10,094 nucleotides of DNA from an uncultured Oligoflexia bacterium (lineage in GTDB: Bacteria > Bdellovibrionota > Bacteriovoracia > Bacteriovoracales > Bacteriovoracaceae). The notes beneath the pieces were generated by a model. The model was not told the origin of the DNA. It did no database searches and worked only from the letters and a program-made list of their open reading frames with translations. The stretch covers positions 1-10,094 of the forward strand of contig CATLVA010000027.1 in the NCBI GenBank assembly GCA_950060715.1, written 5' to 3'. Made by a program: the position numbers and the translations under genes. Below, one piece after another: positions 1-5,646 of this stretch (positions are counted from its first letter, which is position 1; every line of letters begins with the position of its first letter).

Positions 1-1281
1 GAAAAAGTTGTTGCTGAATTAAAGAATATGTCAAAAGACATCAAAACTTCTGAAGAGATTGAGCAAGTTGGAACAATCTCTGCAAACAACGACAACGAAA
101 TTGGGAAGCTTTTAGCTGAAGCTATGGAAAAAGTTGGAAACGAAGGTGTTATCACTATCGAAGAAAGTAAAACTGCTGAAACAACTCTTGATGTTGTTGA
201 AGGTATGCAATTTGATCGAGGTTACCTATCTCCATATTTTGTAACTAACCCAGAAAAAATGGAAGCTTCATTTGATGATGCTCTTATCTTAATCACTGAC
301 AAGAAAATCTCTAACATGCAAGATCTTCTTCCAATTCTTGAAAAAGCAAGAGGTACTTCAAGACCACTTATCATCATCGCTGAAGATGTTGAAAACGAAG
401 CTCTTACAACTCTTGTTGTAAACAAGCTAAGAGGTGTTTTAAATGTTGCTGCAGTTAAAGCTCCTGGTTTTGGTGATAGAAGAAAAGAAATGCTTAAAGA
501 CCTAGCAATTCTAACTGGTGCAACCGTAATTTCTGAAGAAGTGGGAATGAGCCTTGAGACTGCTGACCTTGCTCACCTTGGAACGGCAAAGAAAGTTTCT
601 ATTGATAAAGAAAATACTACAATCGTTGACGGAGCTGGTGATCAGTCTGCCGTTGATGATAGAGTTAACGCTATCAAAGCTCAGATCGCTGAAACTAGTT
701 CAGACTATGATAAAGAAAAACTACAAGAGAGACTTGCTAAACTTGCAGGTGGTGTTGCAGTTCTTTATGTTGGTGCTCCTACTGAAGCAGAAATGAAAGA
801 GAAGAAAGACAGAGTCGAAGATGCGCTAAATGCAACTCGTGCAGCAGTTGAAGAAGGTATCATCGTTGGTGGTGGTGCAGCTCTTGTTCACGGAGTAAAT
901 GCTCTTAACGACTTTACAACTGGAAATGAAGAATATGACTTTGGTGTGCGAATTGTAAGACGTGCAATCGAAGAGCCACTAAGACAAATTTCTACAAATG
1001 CTGGAAAAGAAGCTTCTGTAATCGTAAATGAAGTTCGTTCAAATAAAGAATTTTCATTTGGTTACAACGCTAGAGAAGACAAGTTTGAAGATCTTGTAAA
1101 AGCTGGGATCATTGATCCAACTAAAGTGACAAGATCAGCTCTACAAAATGCTTCTTCAGTTTCTGGACTAATGCTTACAACTGAAACTATGATCGCTGAT
1201 ATCCCTTCTAAGGATGATGCTCCTGCGATGGGAGGAATGGGCGGCATGGGCGGCATGGGTGGCATGCCAGGAATGATGTAG
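1..1281 (+). CDS. groEL: Chaperonin GroEL (60 kDa), 5'-truncated by the window edge
   Basis: ATP-driven cytoplasmic folding chamber that works with GroES. The frame is open from base 1, so the ATG at 28 is internal. By comparison with E. coli GroEL as I remember it, base 1 falls near residue 125, and the 426 codons here would complete a protein of about 550 residues, the normal length. Visible family blocks are [10 protein letters not shown], the apical-domain stretch [47 protein letters not shown] and [27 protein letters not shown] contains the ATPase aspartate (codon at 1114-1116). The protein ends in the flexible GGM-rich tail. No frameshift or missing key residue is seen. groES would be expected upstream, outside the window. 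The gene ends 21 nt before a terminator hairpin. Confidence 0.98.
   Translation, partial: EKVVAELKNMSKDIKTSEEIEQVGTISANNDNEIGKLLAEAMEKVGNEGVITIEESKTAETTLDVVEGMQFDRGYLSPYFVTNPEKMEASFDDALILITDKKISNMQDLLPILEKARGTSRPLIIIAEDVENEALTTLVVNKLRGVLNVAAVKAPGFGDRRKEMLKDLAILTGATVISEEVGMSLETADLAHLGTAKKVSIDKENTTIVDGAGDQSAVDDRVNAIKAQIAETSSDYDKEKLQERLAKLAGGVAVLYVGAPTEAEMKEKKDRVEDALNATRAAVEEGIIVGGGAALVHGVNALNDFTTGNEEYDFGVRIVRRAIEEPLRQISTNAGKEASVIVNEVRSNKEFSFGYNAREDKFEDLVKAGIIDPTKVTRSALQNASSVSGLMLTTETMIADIPSKDDAPAMGGMGGMGGMGGMPGMM
1228..1263 (+). repeat. Four 9-nt tandem units encoding the GroEL GGM tail
   Basis: ATG-GGN-GGN is repeated four times in frame (MGG x4), followed by MPGMM and the stop. Codon choice varies between units (GGA GGA, GGC GGC, GGC GGC, GGT GGC). 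The repeat encodes the disordered Gly-Met tail that lines the GroEL cavity. Its length could vary between strains by slippage. Confidence 0.9.
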
Positions 1282-1301
1282 TCCTAAATTAAAATCTATA
1301 A

Positions 1302-1332
1302 AGAGAAGGGAGTACTCAATGCTCCCTTTTTT
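1302..1332. terminator. Bidirectional intrinsic terminator between groEL and the hydrolase gene
   Basis: AAGGGAG (1306-1312) pairs perfectly with CTCCCTT (1322-1328) across a 9-nt loop. It is extended outward by G-U and A-U pairs and followed by T1327-T1332 for the groEL direction. On the minus strand the same stem starts a few bases past the hydrolase stop codon (1335-1337) and is followed by CTCTTT. It therefore suits both convergent genes. Confidence 0.85.
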
Positions 1333-1334
1333 AT

Positions 1335-2585
1335 TTAAAAGGCAATTTGAATCAATTCTTTAAACCAATCTTCTGCTGCAAATCCTAAATGAGATCCATT
1401 TTTTCTAACTAATGTATGGTTCTCAATCAGGTTTGAATAACCTAGGTTGGTCCAACTTTCAGGTGTAGAAATAAAGTCATCACTAGACATAAGAATGCGA
1501 ACATTGTTTTGTTTTCGGTTAACAATATTTTGAGCATGTAAAGCAGCGGATGCTTGATCAGTAGAATATTGAATCAATGTTTCTGTCGTATAGTTGGTAA
1601 CAGTATCAAAGAAGCGAAAACTATTTAAAAAATTCTGAATCTCATCAGGTTGATCTGCAAGGTTTTCTATGAGGTCTTCTTTCCACAAATATGAGCCAAG
1701 TATTTCAACAGCCTTATCAAGACTTTCAATCGAACCGGCTTCTTTATATTTTTCAAGTTTTTGGTAGCTAGATCTAATTTTTAAGTAAGCGTATCGCTTT
1801 ATGATATTAATAGTGAAATTTTGTAAATGTTTGAGAAATGATTGTCCAACAACTTGATTACATAGACCTTGCTCATACTGGTAATTGTTTATTAATCTGT
1901 CGAACGCAACAACTCCCTCTGCCATTTCAGCTTGAGGGCCAAGAAGTGTTAAGTCTCCATTTAGTAAATCCGGATTTGTATCCATGATCTTGGAAGCCAT
2001 TAATGCTCCATAGGATATTCCAACAGCATGAGACACAGTAGTCAGTTGAGGATAAGTTTTCTTATATTCCTCTATGACATTTTTAAAGACTTCGGCTTCA
2101 TTCACATAGTCTCCAGCATTGAATTTTGAAAAACGTTTTAAATAGGCTGGGGATATTGGGCTGTTAAATATAACGACATTATAGCCTTTGTTTAGAAGTT
2201 CACTACCAAGAGTTAACGGTATGTCCTTATCAAAACTTTGGAAAACTCCAGGGAAGATAAACACTGTTTCAGCTTTGGTTGAATTTTTAGAAGCTAAAAC
2301 CTCCAAGTAGTCTTGATATCCTTTTTTTACCTTAGCTTCTCTGACTTTATGAAAAACTCTTTGCTTTAAAGGAACTTCTATCTCTGTGAAAGATTCTTTC
2401 TTTTCTTTAAAATCGATAGTCATCTCCCAAGAGGCATCGACTATGCTTTGGCAGGTGTTGCCAAGGCTCAGAACACTCCAGCCGGAGTTGTAGGACTCCA
2501 AATGTTGTTTTGCCATGTTTGGCCAGTCGGCTTTTACAGTCGAGCTGAAAACTAGCAAAGCAGAGAGGGCCAATGATTTTTTCAT
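1335..2585 (-). CDS. Exported alpha/beta hydrolase, YheT-like
   Basis: Predicted 416-residue serine hydrolase of the periplasm or cell surface. Residues 1-19 form a Sec signal peptide (Lys-Lys, hydrophobic core, VKA before Asp20). The core shows FIFPGVFQS (109-117, oxyanion-hole region) and the nucleophile elbow GISYG with Ser191. A helical cap (about 225-330) follows, then SSDDF (acid Asp369 or Asp370) and GSHLGF with the catalytic His399. The spacing and the His-hydrophobic-Gly-Phe ending resemble YheT-type hydrolases, but YheT itself is cytoplasmic. The substrate cannot be read from the sequence; an ester or lipid is a guess. A weak Shine-Dalgarno, AGGAT, lies 11 nt upstream of the ATG. 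The gene is convergent with groEL and divergent from the cluster starting at 2879. No convincing minus-strand promoter was found. Confidence 0.8.
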   Translation of the reverse strand: MKKSLALSALLVFSSTVKADWPNMAKQHLESYNSGWSVLSLGNTCQSIVDASWEMTIDFKEKKESFTEIEVPLKQRVFHKVREAKVKKGYQDYLEVLASKNSTKAETVFIFPGVFQSFDKDIPLTLGSELLNKGYNVVIFNSPISPAYLKRFSKFNAGDYVNEAEVFKNVIEEYKKTYPQLTTVSHAVGISYGALMASKIMDTNPDLLNGDLTLLGPQAEMAEGVVAFDRLINNYQYEQGLCNQVVGQSFLKHLQNFTINIIKRYAYLKIRSSYQKLEKYKEAGSIESLDKAVEILGSYLWKEDLIENLADQPDEIQNFLNSFRFFDTVTNYTTETLIQYSTDQASAALHAQNIVNRKQNNVRILMSSDDFISTPESWTNLGYSNLIENHTLVRKNGSHLGFAAEDWFKELIQIAF

Positions 2586-2692
2586 TCTCGAATTTTATCC
2601 TGATTATTCTTTGGGCCCCGCAAATAATTTAAATTTACATACTGGTGTCGAAAAACTGTACACGCGGTGTCATAAAGCTACCTTAAGTTTCC

Positions 2693-2714
2693 TTTAGTCC
2701 CTTGTGAGACTAAA
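2693..2714. promoter_or_regulatory. Dyad TTTAGTC-N8-GACTAAA, possible activator site
   Basis: A perfect 7-bp inverted repeat with an 8-nt centre, about 78 bp upstream of the predicted sigma-54 start. Sigma-54 promoters need an enhancer-binding protein, usually bound 80-150 bp upstream, so the position is plausible. No T-tract follows on either strand, so a terminator is less likely. The regulator is unknown. Confidence 0.35.
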
Positions 2715-2725
2715 TAAAATTTAAT

Positions 2726-2744
2726 CTGAAATGAGTAATTTCAG
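2726..2744. promoter_or_regulatory. Dyad CTGAAAT-N5-ATTTCAG, possible operator
   Basis: A perfect 7-bp inverted repeat around GAGTA, ending 10 bp before the -24 box. It lies at about -47 from the predicted start, close to the RNA polymerase footprint. A bound protein could block, or bind together with, the upstream dyad. It does not match the TTGAT-N4-ATCAA (FNR) or TGTGA-N6-TCACA (CRP) consensus. Confidence 0.35.
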
Positions 2745-2754
2745 TCGGTTAAAG

Positions 2755-2771
2755 TTGGCACATTCTTTGTA
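2755..2771 (+). promoter_or_regulatory. Sigma-54 (RpoN)-type -24/-12 promoter
   Basis: TTGGCAC (2755-2761) is an exact -24 element. After five bases comes TTGTA (2767-2771), matching the -12 element TTGCW except for T in place of C. The GG-to-GT spacing is the strict sigma-54 spacing. The predicted start is about 2781-2783, just where the hairpin-rich segment begins, which supports the call. The -12 GC is normally conserved, so the promoter may be weak, or the match may be chance. Confidence 0.5.
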
Positions 2772-2780
2772 TATAGGAAG

Positions 2781-2916
2781 ATGCCCACGGAGGGGCCCTA
2801 GCCGTCCAAGGAAGGACGGTAATTCTTACCTCAGATCGATACCGCGGTCAAAAAATCAACTAATAGATCCGATTATTAATGTGTATGGATGCGCGTGATA
2901 ATTGGATCTATTTTTT
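2781..2916 (+). ncRNA. Structured leader or small RNA with GGA-loop hairpins (candidate CsrA/RsmA-binding RNA)
   Basis: About 135 nt from the predicted sigma-54 start to a U-tract. Visible stems: GCCC (2783-2786) with GGGC (2793-2796) around the hexaloop ACGGAG; GCCGTCC (2801-2807) with GGACGGT (2814-2820) around the hexaloop AAGGAA; GATCG (2834-2838) with CGGTC (2845-2849), including one G-U; and a 17-bp stem (2862-2878 with 2896-2912) whose loop contains ATGGAT (2885-2890). A-N-G-G-A in a hairpin hexaloop is the known preferred CsrA/RsmA site, and several such loops on one RNA are typical of CsrB/RsmZ sponges or of CsrA-controlled leaders. Alternative pairings exist: ACGG 2787-2790 with CCGT 2802-2805, and GGTAA 2818-2822 with TTACC 2826-2830. 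No riboswitch class was recognised. Confidence 0.45.
2862..2916 (+). terminator. 17-bp hairpin with U-tract enclosing the start codon of the next gene
   Basis: Arm AATAGATCCGATTATTA (2862-2878) pairs without bulges with TGATAATTGGATCTATT (2896-2912), using two G-U pairs. The 17-nt loop (2879-2895) holds the ATG at 2879 and a second in-frame ATG at 2885. T2911-T2916 follow directly, as in an intrinsic terminator, and an A-run (2850-2855) lies upstream. It could end a small RNA, act as an attenuator, or control translation. The reading frame continues straight through it. Confidence 0.55.
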
Positions 2917-3334
2917 AAAACTTAGTCGAGAGCTCCCGAGGGAGTATATTCATCTTGACCAAGCAATGAAGATTCACCAAAAGTCTTTGGTGCCGGTGAC
3001 TCTTAAGGGTCTTATAGAGACTTCTTCGAAGTCTGGTGCTGTTCATATTATCGTCTATATCCATAGCCTAAATGAACTTCGCTATTTTAATCGAAGGGCC
3101 AATAAAATTTTAAAATACCTTATGAAAAACAGCAGAGTAAATATCTATATCGCCTCCAGTTTTTCTCAGGTTGGTGATGGTAGTATTCTAAAACGTAAGC
3201 AATATAATTTTGTGAAGCTTCCTGTCTCTAGAAGTGAATTTTGTTCCAATGTGGCCCATATGATTGAGATGAGAGAGAATGAGTTATACAAATGGCCTGG
3301 TGGAAAAAGCCCTAGGATGTCTTTGGCGGGATAA
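2879..3334 (+). CDS. Hypothetical protein with a possible receiver-like C-terminal half
   Basis: A 151-residue protein that I do not recognise, probably cytoplasmic, without signal peptide or membrane segment. From about residue 54 it alternates strand and helix: VHIIVYIHS (55-63), a basic helix (66-83), VNIYIASS (87-94), then FVKLPVS (111-117) and a helix (118-131). This resembles the second half of a response-regulator receiver fold, where a Lys-Pro follows the last strand, but no phosphorylatable aspartate motif is clear. Start choice is uncertain. ATG 2879 is the first after an in-frame stop (2864-2866), ATG 2885 is the alternative, and neither has a Shine-Dalgarno. Both sit in the loop of the 17-bp hairpin, suggesting translational control. 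The stop codon directly abuts the next ATG. Confidence 0.7.
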   Translation: MCMDARDNWIYFLKLSRELPREYIHLDQAMKIHQKSLVPVTLKGLIETSSKSGAVHIIVYIHSLNELRYFNRRANKILKYLMKNSRVNIYIASSFSQVGDGSILKRKQYNFVKLPVSRSEFCSNVAHMIEMRENELYKWPGGKSPRMSLAG

Positions 3335-3751
3335 ATGAAAACTTCAATACCTGAAATGACTCAGCGATTTTTAACTCTTTTAAAAGTAGACTCATTCAAT
3401 TTGATGAATCGAATTATTGAAAGACAAGAAGAGTACTTAAATGACTTTTCATTAAAGCGTGATCGCGCGATCTTTGCAGAAATTTTTTACAACCGCTACG
3501 TCACCACTAGCATGAATGATTTGGCTCAATTGCCGATTGAGATCATAGAGCTGGCCAATGACTTTTATACTCAAGTTGATAACTTAAGATGGTATTTAAT
3601 GCATACTCAAGATATGCCAAACACTATTGAGGAAGAGATTCAAAGGCAAACTGCCTCATTGAAGAAGAAACAGGATAATCTACTTCTCTATATCAACGTC
3701 GAGCTTGCGGGTGAGGATATGTCTGAGCCACAGATGACTTATGACACTTAG
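3335..3751 (+). CDS. Hypothetical helical protein
   Basis: A 138-residue protein of unknown family, predicted to be largely alpha-helical and cytoplasmic. It is rich in Glu, Gln, Asn and Leu. The helix-like stretches cover about residues 6-38, 40-58, 62-90 and 96-125, and one carries the aromatic segment NLRWYLMH (83-90). There is no signal peptide, membrane segment, cysteine pair or recognised motif. Its ATG follows the TAA of the preceding gene with no gap (TAAATG), and GGCGGG just upstream is a weak Shine-Dalgarno, so translation is probably coupled. The two proteins may act together. A helical adaptor or partner of the upstream protein is only a guess. Confidence 0.7.
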   Translation: MKTSIPEMTQRFLTLLKVDSFNLMNRIIERQEEYLNDFSLKRDRAIFAEIFYNRYVTTSMNDLAQLPIEIIELANDFYTQVDNLRWYLMHTQDMPNTIEEEIQRQTASLKKKQDNLLLYINVELAGEDMSEPQMTYDT

Positions 3752-3790
3752 TGTCTTCAACTTCCTAAGTATTCATTGTATTAAAAGCCC

Positions 3791-4471
3791 ATGATATTAA
3801 GAACTTTACTATGTGTGTTATTTGTTAACTTGGCCTGGGCAAAGAGTCCACTTCCAAACTCAAGATTAAGTAAGCTCTCGGGTGAAAAATCCGCTCCCTT
3901 TGATAAAAAGTCAGCATGGGATCAGCGCTACTCTCAGAGAAATTATATATATGGAAAAGATCCAGTTCGTTTTCTCGCCGAGAACTATGATTTCATTCCA
4001 GCCGAAAGCCGTATTTTAGATATGGGAATGGGAGAGGGAAGAAACGCTGTTTTTCTGGCCCAAAAAGGTCATTTTGTAACAGGGATTGATATCAGCTCGG
4101 TTGCGATTAAAAAAGCTAGGTCATTAGCAAAAGAATTCGGGGTGAAGATTAAGACGATACTCGGATCACTGACCAAATATAAAATTCCTGATGAGTCTTT
4201 CGATGCCATCATTTGTTTCTATTATGTCGATCGCGATTTAACTGAAAAAATGCAAAAATGGTTAAAGCCCGGTGGGATACTGCTATACGAGGCACACACA
4301 ACTAGAGAGTTTGAAAAGAAAAATAGAAAAGAAACTCAGAAATATAGCTATTACTTAAAACCGCAAGAGCTCTTGACGATGTTTCCAAAAATGACAATTT
4401 TAAAATTTGAAGAACCACTACATGAAAATGAATACCGCTCGAGTATAATTTTACAAAAAAAGGCTAAATAA
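3791..4471 (+). CDS. Class I SAM-dependent methyltransferase (TehB-like) with a signal peptide
   Basis: A 226-residue Rossmann methyltransferase. WDQRYSQRNYIYGKDP (43-58) is the typical lead-in of TehB/UbiE-like enzymes. ILDMGMGEGRNA (75-86) is motif I, with Met where Cys is usual. GIDIS (98-102) carries the ribose-binding Asp100. FDAIICFYYV (137-146) and LKPGGILLYE (158-167) are the later motifs. The substrate is unknown. The odd point is residues 1-17, which read as a Sec signal peptide or anchor (Arg4, hydrophobic core, AWA before Lys18), although SAM is cytoplasmic. No other ATG precedes motif I, and the alternative GTG (codon 9) or TTG (codon 14) starts lack a Shine-Dalgarno, as does ATG 3791 itself. 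The next gene follows after 1 nt. Confidence 0.85.
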   Translation: MILRTLLCVLFVNLAWAKSPLPNSRLSKLSGEKSAPFDKKSAWDQRYSQRNYIYGKDPVRFLAENYDFIPAESRILDMGMGEGRNAVFLAQKGHFVTGIDISSVAIKKARSLAKEFGVKIKTILGSLTKYKIPDESFDAIICFYYVDRDLTEKMQKWLKPGGILLYEAHTTREFEKKNRKETQKYSYYLKPQELLTMFPKMTILKFEEPLHENEYRSSIILQKKAK

Positions 4472-4472
4472 A

Positions 4473-4910
4473 ATGGCTAAATTTAAAAGCACTAAGCTTC
4501 TTGCTGGTTATCCTTGTACGCATAGACAATGGAAGGCTGAATCACATTGTCGATTTGTTCATGGCTATTCTCGTTCATTTTATTTTGAGTTTGAGTCCAA
4601 CGAATTAACCGAAGAAATGTGGGTGATGGACTTTGGTGGACTTAAAGAAGTAAAAGATTTTCTCGCTTATAACTTCGACCATACCTTTTTAGCGGCTCAA
4701 GATGATCCATTCTTAGAAACATTTAAAGAACTTGATAAGCAAGGAGTGATTCAGCTTCGAGTTCTTCCAAACGCTGGTATGGAAGGGACAGCTTTGTTTG
4801 TTTACGAAAAGGTGAGCGAAATTATCAAGAAAAACACAAATGCTCGGGTATGGATAACAAAAGTTGAAGTGCGTGAGAATGAAAAAAACTCTGCAATGTA
4901 TATTCCTTAA
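4473..4910 (+). CDS. 6-carboxytetrahydropterin synthase / PTPS-family protein (atypical QueD)
   Basis: 145 residues, close to the usual PTPS/QueD length. QueD makes 6-carboxytetrahydropterin from dihydroneopterin triphosphate for queuosine and other deazapurines. Features matching E. coli QueD: THRQW with zinc-ligand His17; SHCRFVHGYSRSF with Cys26 (the catalytic cysteine, four residues before His30) and zinc-ligand His30; VMDFGGLK (51-58); NFDHTFL with Asp69-His70; and the conserved Glu at VRE (135). The third zinc ligand, the second His of HGH, is Tyr32 here, and the usual PTxE segment is degenerate (EGTALFV). I recall other bacterial PTPS homologues with HGYSRSF, so this is probably a diverged subfamily of uncertain activity, not a broken queD. 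No other queuosine gene is nearby. It lies 1 nt after the methyltransferase stop. Confidence 0.8.
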   Translation: MAKFKSTKLLAGYPCTHRQWKAESHCRFVHGYSRSFYFEFESNELTEEMWVMDFGGLKEVKDFLAYNFDHTFLAAQDDPFLETFKELDKQGVIQLRVLPNAGMEGTALFVYEKVSEIIKKNTNARVWITKVEVRENEKNSAMYIP

Positions 4911-4937
4911 TCTAATCTTTTAATATTTCAGGCTTAT

Positions 4938-4956
4938 GGCATAATAATATTATGCC
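4938..4956 (+). promoter_or_regulatory. Perfect 8-bp hairpin covering the start codon of the coiled-coil gene
   Basis: GGCATAAT and ATTATGCC are perfect complements separated by AAT. The right arm contains ATG 4952-4954. TAT (4935-4937) can add pairs with ATA (4958-4960) if C4957 bulges. No Shine-Dalgarno stands at the usual place. A tiny ATG-GCA-TAA (4936-4944) behind CAGG overlaps the left arm. It may tune translation initiation, or be a DNA operator between queD and this gene. Confidence 0.45.
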
Positions 4957-5638
4957 CATACTGTTGGTTTTATTCACATTTTTAAGCCTTGATTCTTTTG
5001 CTAAAGAATACACTCTTATGGAAGAAACGGTAGTTTTTCCCGGGAGAGTTTCAAGAGTAAATCCTGTCGCAAAGCTTGTGCGTCTAAAAATTGATTTTGA
5101 AAATGCGAAATTTCTTAATAAAAATAATCGTATTGAAATTTGGAATGAAAGTTTTCCTGAAAGAAGGTGTTTAACCTATCTAGAAGGAAGGACTAACGAC
5201 TATTTATTGGTACGAATCCCGGAGTACAATAAATGCCGAAAAACCATTTACTTCACTACGGGAAGCTACCTCCATATGTATAGTCCAGACCTTGAGAATA
5301 GTTTGATCACTGCTAAAGAGTTAGTACAGATTCTTCAGCGAAAACATATGGCACTAAATGCGAGGCTTACTCGTTATCAGTCTGAAGTAGATGGGTATAT
5401 TGAAAAAGTAGATGTCGTAAATAAGCGCTTTGAAGTTCTAAGACAGAAATTAGAACTAGAGTGGCAGCGTGAACTAGCTGACCTAGAAGAAGATAAAACT
5501 AGGGCCTATCAAAATTTTAAAGAGACTCAGGCACGACTAAATGATTTAGAATTTAAGATGAGAAAATATCGAGTAAGAGATCAAAACCTACAAGAGGATC
5601 GCTGGTCTCTTGATCCGAAACTTTATTACAAAAAATAG
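4952..5638 (+). CDS. Exported coiled-coil protein of unknown function
   Basis: A 228-residue protein with an N-terminal signal peptide (about 1-17, hydrophobic, ending SFA before Lys18; the n-region unusually has no Lys or Arg). Residues 25-110 look beta-rich, with GRVSRVNPVAKLVRLKIDF and two cysteines (Cys73, Cys95) able to form a disulfide, consistent with a periplasmic site. Residues about 118-207 are a charged heptad-like coiled coil (VQILQRK, LRQKLELEWQRELADLEE, ETQARLNDLEFKMRK). The family is not recognised. The start is uncertain: an in-frame TAA at 4913 leaves 4952 as the first ATG, but it has no Shine-Dalgarno and sits in a hairpin. It lies 8 nt before the binding-protein gene, so an accessory or envelope role tied to the importer is possible. 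Confidence 0.75.
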   Translation: MPILLVLFTFLSLDSFAKEYTLMEETVVFPGRVSRVNPVAKLVRLKIDFENAKFLNKNNRIEIWNESFPERRCLTYLEGRTNDYLLVRIPEYNKCRKTIYFTTGSYLHMYSPDLENSLITAKELVQILQRKHMALNARLTRYQSEVDGYIEKVDVVNKRFEVLRQKLELEWQRELADLEEDKTRAYQNFKETQARLNDLEFKMRKYRVRDQNLQEDRWSLDPKLYYKK

Positions 5639-5642
5639 GGAG
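5637..5642 (+). promoter_or_regulatory. Shine-Dalgarno AGGGAG of the binding-protein gene
   Basis: AGGGAG overlaps the TAG stop of the coiled-coil gene and stands 4 nt before ATG 5647. It fixes this start and points to coupled translation. It is one of the clearest ribosome-binding sites in the window. Confidence 0.75.
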
Positions 5643-5646
5643 AACA

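Larger units (their letters stand above)
2586..2754. other. Divergent intergenic region upstream of the -24/-12 element
   Basis: No gene is supported here. The stretch holds a GGGCCC palindrome (2614-2619), a short ACAC-GCG-GTGT inverted repeat near 2661-2670 within a pair of GGTGTC direct repeats (2644-2649, 2666-2671), and two longer dyads listed separately. An open frame at 2515-2697 overlaps the start of the minus-strand hydrolase gene and looks like its shadow. The promoter of the hydrolase must lie here, but no good -35/-10 pair stands out. Confidence 0.6.

Noticed and set aside
28..1281. groEL starting at ATG 28 as a truncated gene or pseudogene
   Set aside because: The frame is open to base 1 and the first nine codons also match GroEL, so the truncation is only the window edge.
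2515..2697. Plus-strand frame of 60 codons over the start of the hydrolase gene
   Set aside because: It has no recognisable protein character and no Shine-Dalgarno, and it overlaps a well-supported signal peptide on the other strand.
2781..2801. Six-codon frame ATG-CCC-ACG-GAG-GGG-CCC-TAG behind AGGAAG
   Set aside because: The spacing to the Shine-Dalgarno-like sequence is too short, and the predicted transcript start falls on the ATG itself. The bases are better explained as a hairpin.
2781..2860. Known riboswitch (c-di-GMP, preQ1, guanidine, fluoride, ZTP)
   Set aside because: None of the conserved cores I remember for these classes is present, despite the nearby QueD-family gene.
3743..3770. 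Hairpins GACAC-TTA-GTGTC over the stop codon at 3749-3751, or ACTTAG with CTAAGT
   Set aside because: The stems are short (5-6 bp), mutually exclusive and have no T-tract. They are too weak to call a terminator.
4917..4945. Sigma-70-type promoter using CATAAT (4940-4945) before the coiled-coil gene
   Set aside because: No -35 resembling TTGACA stands at 16-18 bp, and the bases are part of the inverted repeat. It cannot be separated from chance in AT-rich DNA.
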